Assembly: GCA_039198065.1 (NCBI GenBank)
Contig: JBCCTU010000001.1
Coordinates: 868,001 to 932,000, forward strand
Direction of reading: 5' to 3'
Length of the DNA: 64,000 nucleotides
From: CALHVX01 sp039198065
Lineage (GTDB): Bacteria; Pseudomonadota; Gammaproteobacteria; Pseudomonadales; Azotimanducaceae
Positions within the stretch are counted from its first letter, which is position 1. The number at the start of each line of letters is the position of its first letter. Below are positions 40,156 to 48,413 of the stretch, one piece after another. A model generated the notes under the pieces. It had not been told where the DNA came from. It saw only the letters and a program-made list of their open reading frames with translations, and searched no databases. Position numbers and translations under genes: made by a program.

Positions 40156-41229
40156 TCAGCTCAAAAGCCGGGCAAGCGCGGAGTTCAAGCGTGCGTTTTC
40201 CGCCGGCGTCCCGATGCTGATCCGCAGTGACTGCTCGAGCCGTGGATGACTGAAGTACCGCACCAAGATGTTGTCGGCTTTGAGCGCTTCGTAGAGCGCC
40301 TTGGCGTCACGGCCAGCGGGTACGTCGCAGAGTAGAAAATTGCTCTGCGACGGATAGACGTGAAATCCGAGCTGGGCCAGATGCGCGCGCTGCCGCTGTC
40401 GTTCCGTGCGCACCCTCGACCAGCTCTCCTCTGCGTAGGCTTGATCCTGGACCGCGGCTTCGCCGACCGCTTGGCTTATGGCGTCGATGTTGTAGCTGTC
40501 GCGCGTTTTTTCAAGGATTGGCTCGATCAGTGCGGCCGAGCCGATGAGATATCCGAGGCGCAGACCGGCAAGCGCGTACCCTTTGCTGAAGGTACGCAGC
40601 AGCAGCACGTTGTCTTGCTTGGCGACTAATGGCAGGGCCGAGTAGCCAAGCTCTGGATCAACGAAATCCACATAGGCTTCATCGATGAGTAGAACGCCAT
40701 TGAGATCCGAGGCCAGGGCGCTGAGCACCGGGCTGTCGGTTAGACGCCCGGACGGTGCGTGAGGGTTGACGACACAGGTGAGCGCTGCGCCGGCGTCGTT
40801 CATTGCTGCCGCGAAACCCGCGGGTAGTTCCCAGTCTTCCGGGTGCGGTCGGGTGACAAAGCGCGCGTCCTGAACGGCTGCAAGAACGGGATAGAGCGAA
40901 TAGCTCGGATCTGTACTGCCGACGGTGCCCCCGGGATCGACGAAGGTCGTCACCGCCAGCCGGAGCGCTTCGTCGCCGGCGTGGGTGAGAACGATCTGAT
41001 CACGATCGACGCCATGCAGCGCCGCCAGGTGGTCACGAAGGCGGTTGCCGGTCGCGGCCGGATAGCGTCTGAGTCCCTGCACGGGAAACGCTCTGAGCGC
41101 ATTCCCCACCTCGGGGCTCGGCGGGTAGGGGTTTTCATTAGTGTTCAGTTTCAGGATGTCCGGGTTATCCGGCTGTTCGCCGTAGCTGTACCCGGCCATG
41201 CGGCGGATGTTGTCGCGTTCAAACCCCAT
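40156..41229 (-). CDS. hisC: Histidinol-phosphate aminotransferase
   Basis: A 357-residue fold-type I PLP aminotransferase. LKLNTNENPYPPSP at the N-terminus is the HisC signature; the PLP lysine is Lys216 in RTFSKGYALAGLRLGY and LIDEAYVDF supplies the cofactor aspartate. It converts imidazole-acetol phosphate to histidinol phosphate in histidine synthesis. No other his genes are near, so it may be the second (non-operon) hisC often present, or act on aromatic amino acids as well. The rhomboid gene follows closely. Confidence 0.9.
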   Translation of the reverse strand: MGFERDNIRRMAGYSYGEQPDNPDILKLNTNENPYPPSPEVGNALRAFPVQGLRRYPAATGNRLRDHLAALHGVDRDQIVLTHAGDEALRLAVTTFVDPGGTVGSTDPSYSLYPVLAAVQDARFVTRPHPEDWELPAGFAAAMNDAGAALTCVVNPHAPSGRLTDSPVLSALASDLNGVLLIDEAYVDFVDPELGYSALPLVAKQDNVLLLRTFSKGYALAGLRLGYLIGSAALIEPILEKTRDSYNIDAISQAVGEAAVQDQAYAEESWSRVRTERQRQRAHLAQLGFHVYPSQSNFLLCDVPAGRDAKALYEALKADNILVRYFSHPRLEQSLRISIGTPAENARLNSALARLLS

Positions 41230-41327
41230 GGCCTGAGTTTACCACTGACCTGCGGGTACCTCTTCGGCCCCTGCTTACGATCTCCCGTTTGCGTTCTTAC
41301 GCGTTCTTGCGCCTTTTGGGGCGGCGC

Positions 41328-43781
41328 TTATCGGGAACTGCGCCAGGCCCGCAGCAGCGGCTCAAGGTCGGTAGCTGCCGCAGGGTTCTGATTTAGGGTT
41401 CGCAGTACCGCCGCCGTCAGGGACCAGCCAGGGTTCGCTGGGTTGCCAACGGCGAAAGTTCCTATGGCCGCGCCCAGGCGGTCGATTTCATCCCGGTGGC
41501 GCGCATTAAAGTCGTAGTCCAGGACCAGCAACGGGATTTGCGGGTCGACGTCGCGCATGTCGACGGCGAGGTCGTACCAGCGCGATACCTGTTCCCGAAC
41601 ATCGATAATCACGAGCCGAATCATGCGGCGATGCTCGATGAACTGCTCGAGTGCTTCCGCCGCGGTCGCTGCGACGTCGACCATGTAGCGTTCCCGCAAG
41701 CCGGCCAGGTCGTCGTCGGAGTTTGACAGGTCGGGGCGGATGAGCAGCAATCGTTCCTCGATCGCCGTGAACTCCGTTGTGCTCGCTCCGGAGCTCCGCG
41801 GGAGCAGCACCGCGGCCCGGCAACCCTTGCCGTCCGCGCGGTTGCCAAGCTGTAGGTGCCCGCCGTGTTCATGGACGATGCCGTGAACGACGGACAACCC
41901 CATGCCGCTGCGGCTGCCATCGTTGGTCCCGGTCGCAAAGGGCGTGAACAGGTCTGCCGGGTTGCCTTCGATCCCGGGCCCACTGTCGTTGATTTCGATG
42001 ACCAGCTTCGGACCCTGCAGCTGCCGTTGGCACGATACGCAGCGCCCGGTGACCTCTGCGACTTCCGCGAGGGTAATACTGAGGTGCCCCTGGGGTCCCA
42101 TGGCTTCGATGGCGTTAAGCGCTAGGTTCGACACTACCTGTTCGATCTGTGCTGGATTCAATCGCGAATACAAGGGCTCGCCGCCGAGGTCTGAGGTGAT
42201 GCGAATTCCTGGCGGCGCTCCCGACCGGATCAGTCGGATCGTGCGTTCAACCGCATCGGACAGATTGTTTGTCGCCAGCCGTGGCCGAACATCGCGGCTG
42301 TAGATGTTGAGTTGTCGTACCAGGCTTGCGCCGCGATCGACGGAGGCGCGAATCTGCTTCAACCAATGGCTGCGTCGGTCGTTGGCCACGTCCAGCTGCC
42401 GGGCTTCGAGCAACTCGGTGAACCCAGAGATGCTAGTGAGAATGTTGTTGAAGTCGTGCGCCACCCCAGCGGCGATCTTGCCGACGGTCCGGAGCCGCTG
42501 CTGGTGCTGCAGTGTGCGCTGCAATTCCCGCTGTTCGGTCTGGTCTTCCGTGCGGCTTGAGAGATGGCGGATCTGTGCCAGGAGTTGGGACTGACGATCC
42601 TTCGCGGCATCCGCGTCGACCCGTACCCGCCTCAGAAAGCGGGTGCGCTGTGCCGAAAGGACCACAAGGCGCAGGATTACGGCAAGCATCACTACGGCAG
42701 CAGGGGACAGGTCCGCCGGCAGCACCTTGGGCCAGGTGATGATGAGCAGCGGCAGGATTATGGACAGGAGATAGATTCCAGCGAACGGCAATCGTGCCCG
42801 TAGTCCATAGAGCCCGACGAGGATAAAAACGACCGACACCAGGCTCGCGAAAATGAGCTGGTACCGGTAGTGCGGCAAGGACGAATCAATAACCAGGCTG
42901 CCGTAGAACAGCACCACTAGTGCCTGCAGCGCTACGGCAGCGTGGCTGAGGACCGGAACGTGCCTATCGAACTGGAGTAGACCACGAAGGAACGCGACAT
43001 CGGCGGAGATCGCGATGGCCATGCCCAGGGGCAGCAGATGAGCCAATGAGACGTTGGGGATACGCAGTCCGTAGTAGGGGCTGAAGCCGTCAATGATGCT
43101 GATGCAGTAGGCGAGGGCGACCAGGTAGACCGACAGGCTGAGCAGCTCCGAACGGCGCGATCCGAGAAACGCCGACCAGCAGAACAGCGTTAGCAATCCG
43201 ATGGAGCCGTAGAACGCGCCGTGCCACAGATGCCGCGTGCGGTCGTAAGAGGCCAGCCCATCGACATCGATGAAGCGCAGCGCGAACCGCCGGTTACCGT
43301 TGGATGCCCGCTGATGGACGAGTACGTCGATGGGGCCGGCGGCGCTTGGGAGCTTCACAACATCGCCCGGGGTATCGACGAGCGCTGGATCGCGTTGGAC
43401 GTTGAGGCCAAGCGTTACGCGCTTCAAGACCACGCCATCGCTTACCAGGTAGACATCGATTTCAAGCACCGCGCCGTTTTCGAACGCCAGGTAGCGAGCA
43501 TCGACGGGGCTACGAACGCGAAACCAGCCAGCACTTGCGTTGACCGGTAGGTGAACTTCGAGATAACGCTGCGAGGCCGGTACAGAGTACGGCTCGGTGA
43601 GCTCCAGCACGGCTCGAACCCCGTCGGTTGCCGGGCGATCGCTCGTCGAGGGAACAAACGACTGGCCTGCAGCGGTCGCCAGGGAAGTCGTCGCAAACAG
43701 ACAAATGCCTGCCAGGACGATCGCGACGTTCGGGAGCCGCGATCGCTGTACCGAGTGGGTCAGCAGTCGGGTTGCACGCAC
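41328..43781 (-). CDS. Hybrid sensor histidine kinase with 7TMR-DISM sensor and degenerate receiver
   Basis: An 817-residue protein. A signal-like helix (18-38), a periplasmic beta-rich 7TMR-DISM-type domain (about 40-180), and seven helices (about 187-378) form the sensor. Then come a coiled coil, the phospho-acceptor His442 (GVAHDFNNI), and a HATPase domain with NLALNAIEA, DSGPGIE and GMGLSVV. A C-terminal receiver-like domain (about 675-795) keeps an aspartate (LVIIDVRE) but lacks the acidic pair and conserved Lys, so it is probably not phosphorylated. A CVSCQ pair (Cys581/584) lies in the ATPase lid region. Its GTG start overlaps the helicase stop by 22 bases. Confidence 0.87.
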   Translation of the reverse strand: MRATRLLTHSVQRSRLPNVAIVLAGICLFATTSLATAAGQSFVPSTSDRPATDGVRAVLELTEPYSVPASQRYLEVHLPVNASAGWFRVRSPVDARYLAFENGAVLEIDVYLVSDGVVLKRVTLGLNVQRDPALVDTPGDVVKLPSAAGPIDVLVHQRASNGNRRFALRFIDVDGLASYDRTRHLWHGAFYGSIGLLTLFCWSAFLGSRRSELLSLSVYLVALAYCISIIDGFSPYYGLRIPNVSLAHLLPLGMAIAISADVAFLRGLLQFDRHVPVLSHAAVALQALVVLFYGSLVIDSSLPHYRYQLIFASLVSVVFILVGLYGLRARLPFAGIYLLSIILPLLIITWPKVLPADLSPAAVVMLAVILRLVVLSAQRTRFLRRVRVDADAAKDRQSQLLAQIRHLSSRTEDQTEQRELQRTLQHQQRLRTVGKIAAGVAHDFNNILTSISGFTELLEARQLDVANDRRSHWLKQIRASVDRGASLVRQLNIYSRDVRPRLATNNLSDAVERTIRLIRSGAPPGIRITSDLGGEPLYSRLNPAQIEQVVSNLALNAIEAMGPQGHLSITLAEVAEVTGRCVSCQRQLQGPKLVIEINDSGPGIEGNPADLFTPFATGTNDGSRSGMGLSVVHGIVHEHGGHLQLGNRADGKGCRAAVLLPRSSGASTTEFTAIEERLLLIRPDLSNSDDDLAGLRERYMVDVAATAAEALEQFIEHRRMIRLVIIDVREQVSRWYDLAVDMRDVDPQIPLLVLDYDFNARHRDEIDRLGAAIGTFAVGNPANPGWSLTAAVLRTLNQNPAAATDLEPLLRAWRSSR

Positions 43782-44947
43782 TCGATTTTCTGGCCGAGAT
43801 ACTCTTCGAGTGCGGGCAGGTTAAACGCGTCGTCTTCGGATACGAAGGAGATACTGATGCCTTCGGCACCGGCGCGGCCCGTCCGCCCAATCCGATGAAC
43901 GTAGTCCTCAGGATCTTCGGGCAGATCGTAGTTGAACACGTGCGTGACGCCGTCGACATGAATGCCGCGGCCGGCCACGTCGGTCGCGACGAGATAAGGA
44001 ATACTGCCTTCCTTGAATCGCTTCAGCGTCGACAGACGCTTGCGTTGGGGCACGTCGCCTGCGAGCGGTTCGCAGTTGATACCTTGGGCGACCAGCTTGC
44101 TGTGCAGCTTATGGGTTTGATCTCGCCGGTTTGCGAAGATCAGCGCCCGCTTTGGCTCAAGCTCTTTTATGAAGCGTGCCATTAGGGCAGCTTTCTCTGA
44201 TGCTTCAACGACCCAGAAGCGCTGGTCAACGGTTTCCGTGGCGACGGTTTCCGGCGCGATGACCACGTGCTTCGGGTCGAGCGTCCAGGAGGACGCCAGG
44301 CGCATGACGTCGTCGTTAAAGGTGGCGCTGAAAAACAGGGTCTGCCGAGTGCGCTTGTGCGGTGTTTGATAGACGATCCGGCGGACATCGGGAATGAAGC
44401 CCATGTCGAGCATGCGGTCGGCTTCGTCGATGACCAGCACCTCAACAGCGCGTAAATCGATCTCGCGCCGATTGACGAAATCGATCAGCCGACCGGGGGT
44501 CGCGACGAGGATATCGACGAGATTACCGCGCAGCTGGTCGAGCTGTTTCTGAAAATCGATGCCGCCTACGACGCAGCGCACAATCTGCTCCATGTGCGGT
44601 GTCAATCCCTTCGCGTCTTCTTCAATCTGCATCGCCAGCTCGCGCGTCGGTGCGAGGACCAGGGCGCGAGGTTGGCCAACCCGCTGATCGCGCTTCGGGT
44701 TTTCCCATAGCCGGGTCAGCACGGAGATGAGGAAGGCGGCCGTTTTGCCTGTGCCGGTCTGTGCTTGTCCGGTAACGTCGTAGTCCGCCAAGCTGTAGGG
44801 CAGTACGGCGGACTGAATCGGCGTCGTGTACTCGAATCCACACTCAGCGACGGCCTGCATGAGAGGAAGGGGAAGCGCGAAATCGTGAAAACGGTCCCGG
44901 TCGGTTCGTTCCGGGACGTCGAAGTCTGCAAGACTCCATGCGGTCAT
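43760..44947 (-). CDS. rhlB: DEAD-box RNA helicase, RhlB-like
   Basis: A 395-residue core helicase without long tails. Motif I AQTGTGKT, Ia PTRELA, II DEAD, III SATF, and VI HRIGRTGRAG are all present; the N-terminal FALPLPLMQAVAECGFEYTTPIQ is the Q-motif region seen in RhlB. RhlB unwinds RNA in the degradosome. The chain ends soon after motif VI, so it lacks the basic C-terminal extension of E. coli RhlB. The ATG at 44947 is chosen; a GTG two codons earlier is possible. The kinase gene overlaps its 3' end. Confidence 0.87.
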   Translation of the reverse strand: MTAWSLADFDVPERTDRDRFHDFALPLPLMQAVAECGFEYTTPIQSAVLPYSLADYDVTGQAQTGTGKTAAFLISVLTRLWENPKRDQRVGQPRALVLAPTRELAMQIEEDAKGLTPHMEQIVRCVVGGIDFQKQLDQLRGNLVDILVATPGRLIDFVNRREIDLRAVEVLVIDEADRMLDMGFIPDVRRIVYQTPHKRTRQTLFFSATFNDDVMRLASSWTLDPKHVVIAPETVATETVDQRFWVVEASEKAALMARFIKELEPKRALIFANRRDQTHKLHSKLVAQGINCEPLAGDVPQRKRLSTLKRFKEGSIPYLVATDVAGRGIHVDGVTHVFNYDLPEDPEDYVHRIGRTGRAGAEGISISFVSEDDAFNLPALEEYLGQKIECVQPDC

Positions 44948-44986
44948 AGGCACAACACCCGATCAAAATCGCGTCGAGTATACGTC

Positions 44987-45940
44987 TCAGCGACGCAGAG
45001 CGGTGGATTCTTCGAAACCCAGCGCAAGATTCATGTTTTGGACCGCGGCGCCAGCTGCGCCTTTACCGAGATTGTCGTAGCGGGCGACGGCAAGCAGATG
45101 GTGCTCATCGCCAAAGACCATGAGTTCCATGCGATCGGTGTCGTTGCAGCCCTGAGGATCCAGAAACCCGTTTTCCCGGGGATCGTTGGCGTCCGGGGTT
45201 CGTACGCTAACCAGTGCTTCGCCCGTGTAGCGGTCCCGATAGAGGGTCTCGAGCGCCGCTCGGGCCGACGGGCTGCCCGCAGGAAGGTCGAGCTGGTCCC
45301 GATGCAGCGGCACCTGCACCAACATACCCTGGTAGTAGGGGCCCACGATCGGGCTGAACAAGGGTGGTCGACGAAGTGTTGAGTAGCGCCACATCTCGGG
45401 AACGTGTTTATGCCCCTGGTCCAGAGCGTAGGGTCGGGGCGCGGTTATCGCTGGCCCTGCGCTCTCATAGTGCTCGATCAAGCCGCGGCCACCGCCCGAG
45501 TATCCCGACAGCGCGTGCAGGGTGATCGCGGCGTCCTCGCTGAGCCAGCCGACGTCGATCAGCGGTCGGATCAGCAGGAGCAGTCCCTGCGGGTAACAGC
45601 CGGGGTTGGCAATGCGGTCCGCGTTGCGCAGCGCTTCCCGCAGCGTCGGGTCGAGCTCCGGCAACCCGTAGCTCCAACCCGGTGCGACGCGATGCACGGA
45701 GCTGGCGTCGATGATCCGTGCCGGGCCAGCAAGCTCGACGGCGTCGGCGATGGCGGCGTCCGGCAAGCACAGAATTGTCAGGTCAGCGCTGTGCATACGC
45801 GCTCGCCGAACGCCCGGATCTTTGCGGTCGCGATCCTCAATGCTGAGCACCTGCACGTCCGGGTGTTGTGCCAGCCGGCGGCTGATTTCAAGACCCGTCG
45901 TGCCGGCCTCGCCATCGATGAAAACGGTACGCTTAGTCAT
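44987..45940 (-). CDS. argC: N-acetyl-gamma-glutamyl-phosphate reductase, type 2
   Basis: A 317-residue enzyme of the shorter (type 2) ArgC class. The cofactor segment DGEAGTTGLEI is at the N-terminus, the catalytic Cys115 lies in NPGCYPQG, and SGYSGGGR and the HKHVPE histidine block are present. It reduces acetylglutamyl phosphate with NADPH in arginine synthesis. No other arg gene is next to it. A short divergent region with no gene (45941-46009) separates it from the next gene on the same strand. Confidence 0.93.
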   Translation of the reverse strand: MTKRTVFIDGEAGTTGLEISRRLAQHPDVQVLSIEDRDRKDPGVRRARMHSADLTILCLPDAAIADAVELAGPARIIDASSVHRVAPGWSYGLPELDPTLREALRNADRIANPGCYPQGLLLLIRPLIDVGWLSEDAAITLHALSGYSGGGRGLIEHYESAGPAITAPRPYALDQGHKHVPEMWRYSTLRRPPLFSPIVGPYYQGMLVQVPLHRDQLDLPAGSPSARAALETLYRDRYTGEALVSVRTPDANDPRENGFLDPQGCNDTDRMELMVFGDEHHLLAVARYDNLGKGAAGAAVQNMNLALGFEESTALRR

Positions 45941-46009
45941 AGCTTCCGCCCTGAGAGATGCGCGAGTGTAGGCAACCGCCGGCCCGGTGACGACCGCCAG
46001 CCCGAATCG

Positions 46010-46900
46010 CTAGCGTTCTTGGGCGGGCTCGCGGGCCATACTGGCGGGAAGCAGCAGCCGTGACGTGAGCAGTTGAAAGCTGCGCACCGTCAACCAAAGG
46101 GCCCCGAGAGGGAAAAGAACGGTCTGCAGCACGAAGATCACGATCAGGTTGATGACGCCGGTAATCGCTGCCTCAGCGCTCTCCCGTAACGCCGCCAGGC
46201 GCTGCTGCACATTCAGCGCATCGGCCTGGCGCCCCAGATAACGGCCAAGTCGATCCATGATTCCGGCGTCTGGGTCGCGCGCGGTATCTTCTGTCGACTC
46301 CGCAAGCACGACCTCATTCTGGGATTCGACGATGCCGCTGACCCGCTCCAGTTCAGCACGCGCAATCGCTTCCCGTTCGGCGAGAAAGAGACTGTTGGCA
46401 AGAGTCGTCAGCAAGGTCACTAGAGCGATCAGAAAACGGGCAAAGAGTGCCAGCGCACAGAGTCGGAGCCACCAGTCGCGCAGCGGTAAACGTGGCCATA
46501 GCAGCGCCAGAATGCCAAGTGACGCAACCAGCGTCAGACCTAGATTGAGCCACAGGCTGGCGAAGATCTGGGTCAGCACCGTTTGTACGCCGAGCGACGC
46601 GCTGGCCATGAGCACGAGCCAGGAAAAGCGCTCGATCAGATCGTTCAAGGGATCCAGTACCTGGCCGGCGGTAATGGTCACGCCGACTCCGACAGGCTGC
46701 ACTGCGATTTCCGTTCCTTGAGCAACGGAGATGGCTCCGTTCAGGGAGCGAGCGAGGGTAAAGGTGGCCAGAGCACGGGTCAGCAGGGCTTCGGTCTGAC
46801 CGCCGGCAAGGCGATCAACGCTACCGTGCCACGCAAGGGCGACCAGCGCACAGATGAGGCCTATGAGAGCGACGCGGCCGGTGATACCGACGCGCGACAT
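46010..46900 (-). CDS. Polytopic membrane protein, unknown function
   Basis: A 296-residue protein with several hydrophobic segments: about 7-25, 95-140 (two helices), 145-172, and 240-265. A central charged, probably helical region (about 175-235) would form a loop. It starts one base after the stop of the upstream 192-residue gene, so translation is likely coupled. I recognise no family; the helices contain no ion-channel or transporter signature that I can name. It should be read together with its partner. Confidence 0.65.
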   Translation of the reverse strand: MSRVGITGRVALIGLICALVALAWHGSVDRLAGGQTEALLTRALATFTLARSLNGAISVAQGTEIAVQPVGVGVTITAGQVLDPLNDLIERFSWLVLMASASLGVQTVLTQIFASLWLNLGLTLVASLGILALLWPRLPLRDWWLRLCALALFARFLIALVTLLTTLANSLFLAEREAIARAELERVSGIVESQNEVVLAESTEDTARDPDAGIMDRLGRYLGRQADALNVQQRLAALRESAEAAITGVINLIVIFVLQTVLFPLGALWLTVRSFQLLTSRLLLPASMAREPAQER

Positions 46901-46901
46901 A

Positions 46902-47480
46902 TCAGATGCTGACCGCCTGGTCTCGCAGCAGCAGGTCGAGCTTTTCGCGAATGGCTTCGGAAATGGAGCGTCGGTCCATTTCCGACAGATCCGGCAACGC
47001 GTTCAACCGCACGCGGTGCAAATGGATCACCGGCCAGCTTTGCTCAAACTCGCGCAGATCGCCCTTGGCTAAGATGGGCAGGAACGGGTCTTCCGGTGAA
47101 CGCTGGTCGGCGATGGCCTTGATGCCCTGGACAAAGGGGATTTGGGTCGAGCCGAGGGTACGGTTTTCGTTAACGTTGGCCAGATAGAGACCTTGTTTGC
47201 TGATCATGTCCCCGGGAATGATATACAAGCCCGTGGCCACGACAGCTTCCCGGCTCACGAAACTGTAGGTGTCATGAAATGCGTTGGGGTCCGGCAGGAT
47301 GACGGCCTTGCTGCCCCAATCTTTCGGGAAGTAGATGTTGTAGCTGCTGTAGATCTGCTTGACGGACGGCGAGTAGACGCAGAGCGTTTCTTCGAACTGC
47401 AGCAGAAAGTCCATCGCTCGCTGCTGATGGATAAAATCTATGTCCCAGGCAAGATCTGGGTTTTCAGACCAGTTGTCCAA
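46902..47480 (-). CDS. Conserved-looking cytoplasmic protein, unknown function
   Basis: A 192-residue soluble protein with no membrane segment and no signal peptide. It is rich in aromatic residues in its first half (YSSYNIYFPKDWG, DTYSFVSREAVV) and ends in a helical charged region (ISEAIREKLDLLLRDQ). I recognise no family or catalytic motif. The start used is TTG 47480; ATG 47414 would give 170 residues. The next gene, a membrane protein, begins one base after its stop, so the pair is probably an operon. Confidence 0.65.
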   Translation of the reverse strand: MDNWSENPDLAWDIDFIHQQRAMDFLLQFEETLCVYSPSVKQIYSSYNIYFPKDWGSKAVILPDPNAFHDTYSFVSREAVVATGLYIIPGDMISKQGLYLANVNENRTLGSTQIPFVQGIKAIADQRSPEDPFLPILAKGDLREFEQSWPVIHLHRVRLNALPDLSEMDRRSISEAIREKLDLLLRDQAVSI

Positions 47481-47528
47481 AATACTGCACGTCCGTCTGC
47501 GTGGGCCGTGTTTAAGGTAAACGCGGCG

Positions 47529-47549
47529 TGAAGACTCGATGGGTCTTCA
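47529..47549. other. Short inverted repeat in intergenic DNA
   Basis: TGAAGAC (47529-47535) and GTCTTCA (47543-47549) form a perfect 7-base inverted repeat with a 7-base spacer. It lies 49 bases upstream of the unknown 192-residue gene and could be an operator. The gap 47481-47686 contains no other gene that I can support. Confidence 0.3.
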
Positions 47550-47686
47550 AGTCAAATTGTGCGCCTTTACCGCTTCCATGACGATGGTAAACCGTCACTG
47601 GCTACGGCGGATGAGACAGATTGCGCATTTTTGGTGTGGTCTCGCGCCGGCTTTGTCTCGGGTACCGTGCCAGCTCGACCGGTCGG

Positions 47687-48322
47687 TCAGTGAAGATGAG
47701 GGCCCAAGGGTTGAGCGATCATCGCTTCCGCCTCCACAGCGACCAGCGTCTCCAACCGTTGCTCAATCTCCGGCGTTGGGAAGTACTCCGCCGCTAGATC
47801 CAGAAACAGCTGCCAGTGCCGGTTTTCGCTGGCCGTGATGCGGCGATAAAAGGCGGCAAGAGATGCCTCGGACAACCCGTTGGCAAGCAAACCGAATCGC
47901 TCGAACCCCCGAGCCTCGACGATTGCGGCGATCAGTAGCCGATCGAGCAAGAACCAACGGCTTCCGCGGCGCAGTTGGTTGTGCAGGGTGTTGATGTAAG
48001 GATCTTTGCGATCAGGACGCGGATGCTGACCGCGGGCGAGCAACAGCCGCAGCACCTCTCGGTAGTGCACCAGCTCCTCGACCGCGAGATCCGCCATGGC
48101 GCTCAGCAGTGCGGGTTTATCGGGGTAGTGGCTGGCGACGGCCAGCGCCATACCGCTCGCCTTTTTCTCACAGGACGCATGGTCGGACAGGAAGGCGTCG
48201 AGATCTGCGGTGACGGCGCTAAGCCAGCCTGGCGGACTTGGCGCCAAGCGCTCGGCCAGTAAAGGGTAGGGCCAGCTACCGCCGCTGGCGGTCCGGAACC
48301 GGTCGGTTGATGCCTTGGTCAC
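47687..48322 (-). CDS. miaE: tRNA 2-methylthio-N6-isopentenyladenosine hydroxylase
   Basis: A 211-residue di-iron protein. Carboxylate and histidine ligands are seen in EELVHYRE and ENRHW, and an Asp/His pair in SDHASCEKKASG. MiaE hydroxylates the ms2i6A base at position 37 of some tRNAs using molecular oxygen. The start is GTG 48322. It is divergent from the MsbA-like exporter gene. Identification rests on length and the paired di-iron motifs. Confidence 0.9.
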   Translation of the reverse strand: MTKASTDRFRTASGGSWPYPLLAERLAPSPPGWLSAVTADLDAFLSDHASCEKKASGMALAVASHYPDKPALLSAMADLAVEELVHYREVLRLLLARGQHPRPDRKDPYINTLHNQLRRGSRWFLLDRLLIAAIVEARGFERFGLLANGLSEASLAAFYRRITASENRHWQLFLDLAAEYFPTPEIEQRLETLVAVEAEAMIAQPLGPHLH

Positions 48323-48400
48323 GCCTTCGGTTCCTTGCTGATCGTTTTCGGTGGGGAATGCGATGTGCCAGGCGCCATTCGGCGCTCACAGACACACGAC

Positions 48401-48413
48401 TATACTGCCGCGA
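48401..48413 (+). promoter_or_regulatory. Candidate -10 element placing transcription at the start codon
   Basis: TATACT (48401-48406) is an almost perfect -10 box; seven bases later is ATG 48413 of the exporter gene. No Shine-Dalgarno sequence precedes that ATG. The message may therefore be leaderless. The -35 position (about 48378-48383, TTCGGC) is weak. Confidence 0.4.

Noticed and set aside
41275..41320. Repeated GCGTTCTTG/AC words before the kinase gene
   Set aside because: Two imperfect copies only; too short to call a repeat family or array.
47539..47838. 99-codon plus-strand frame overlapping miaE
   Set aside because: Low-complexity Pro/Ser shadow opposite miaE, with no ribosome site.
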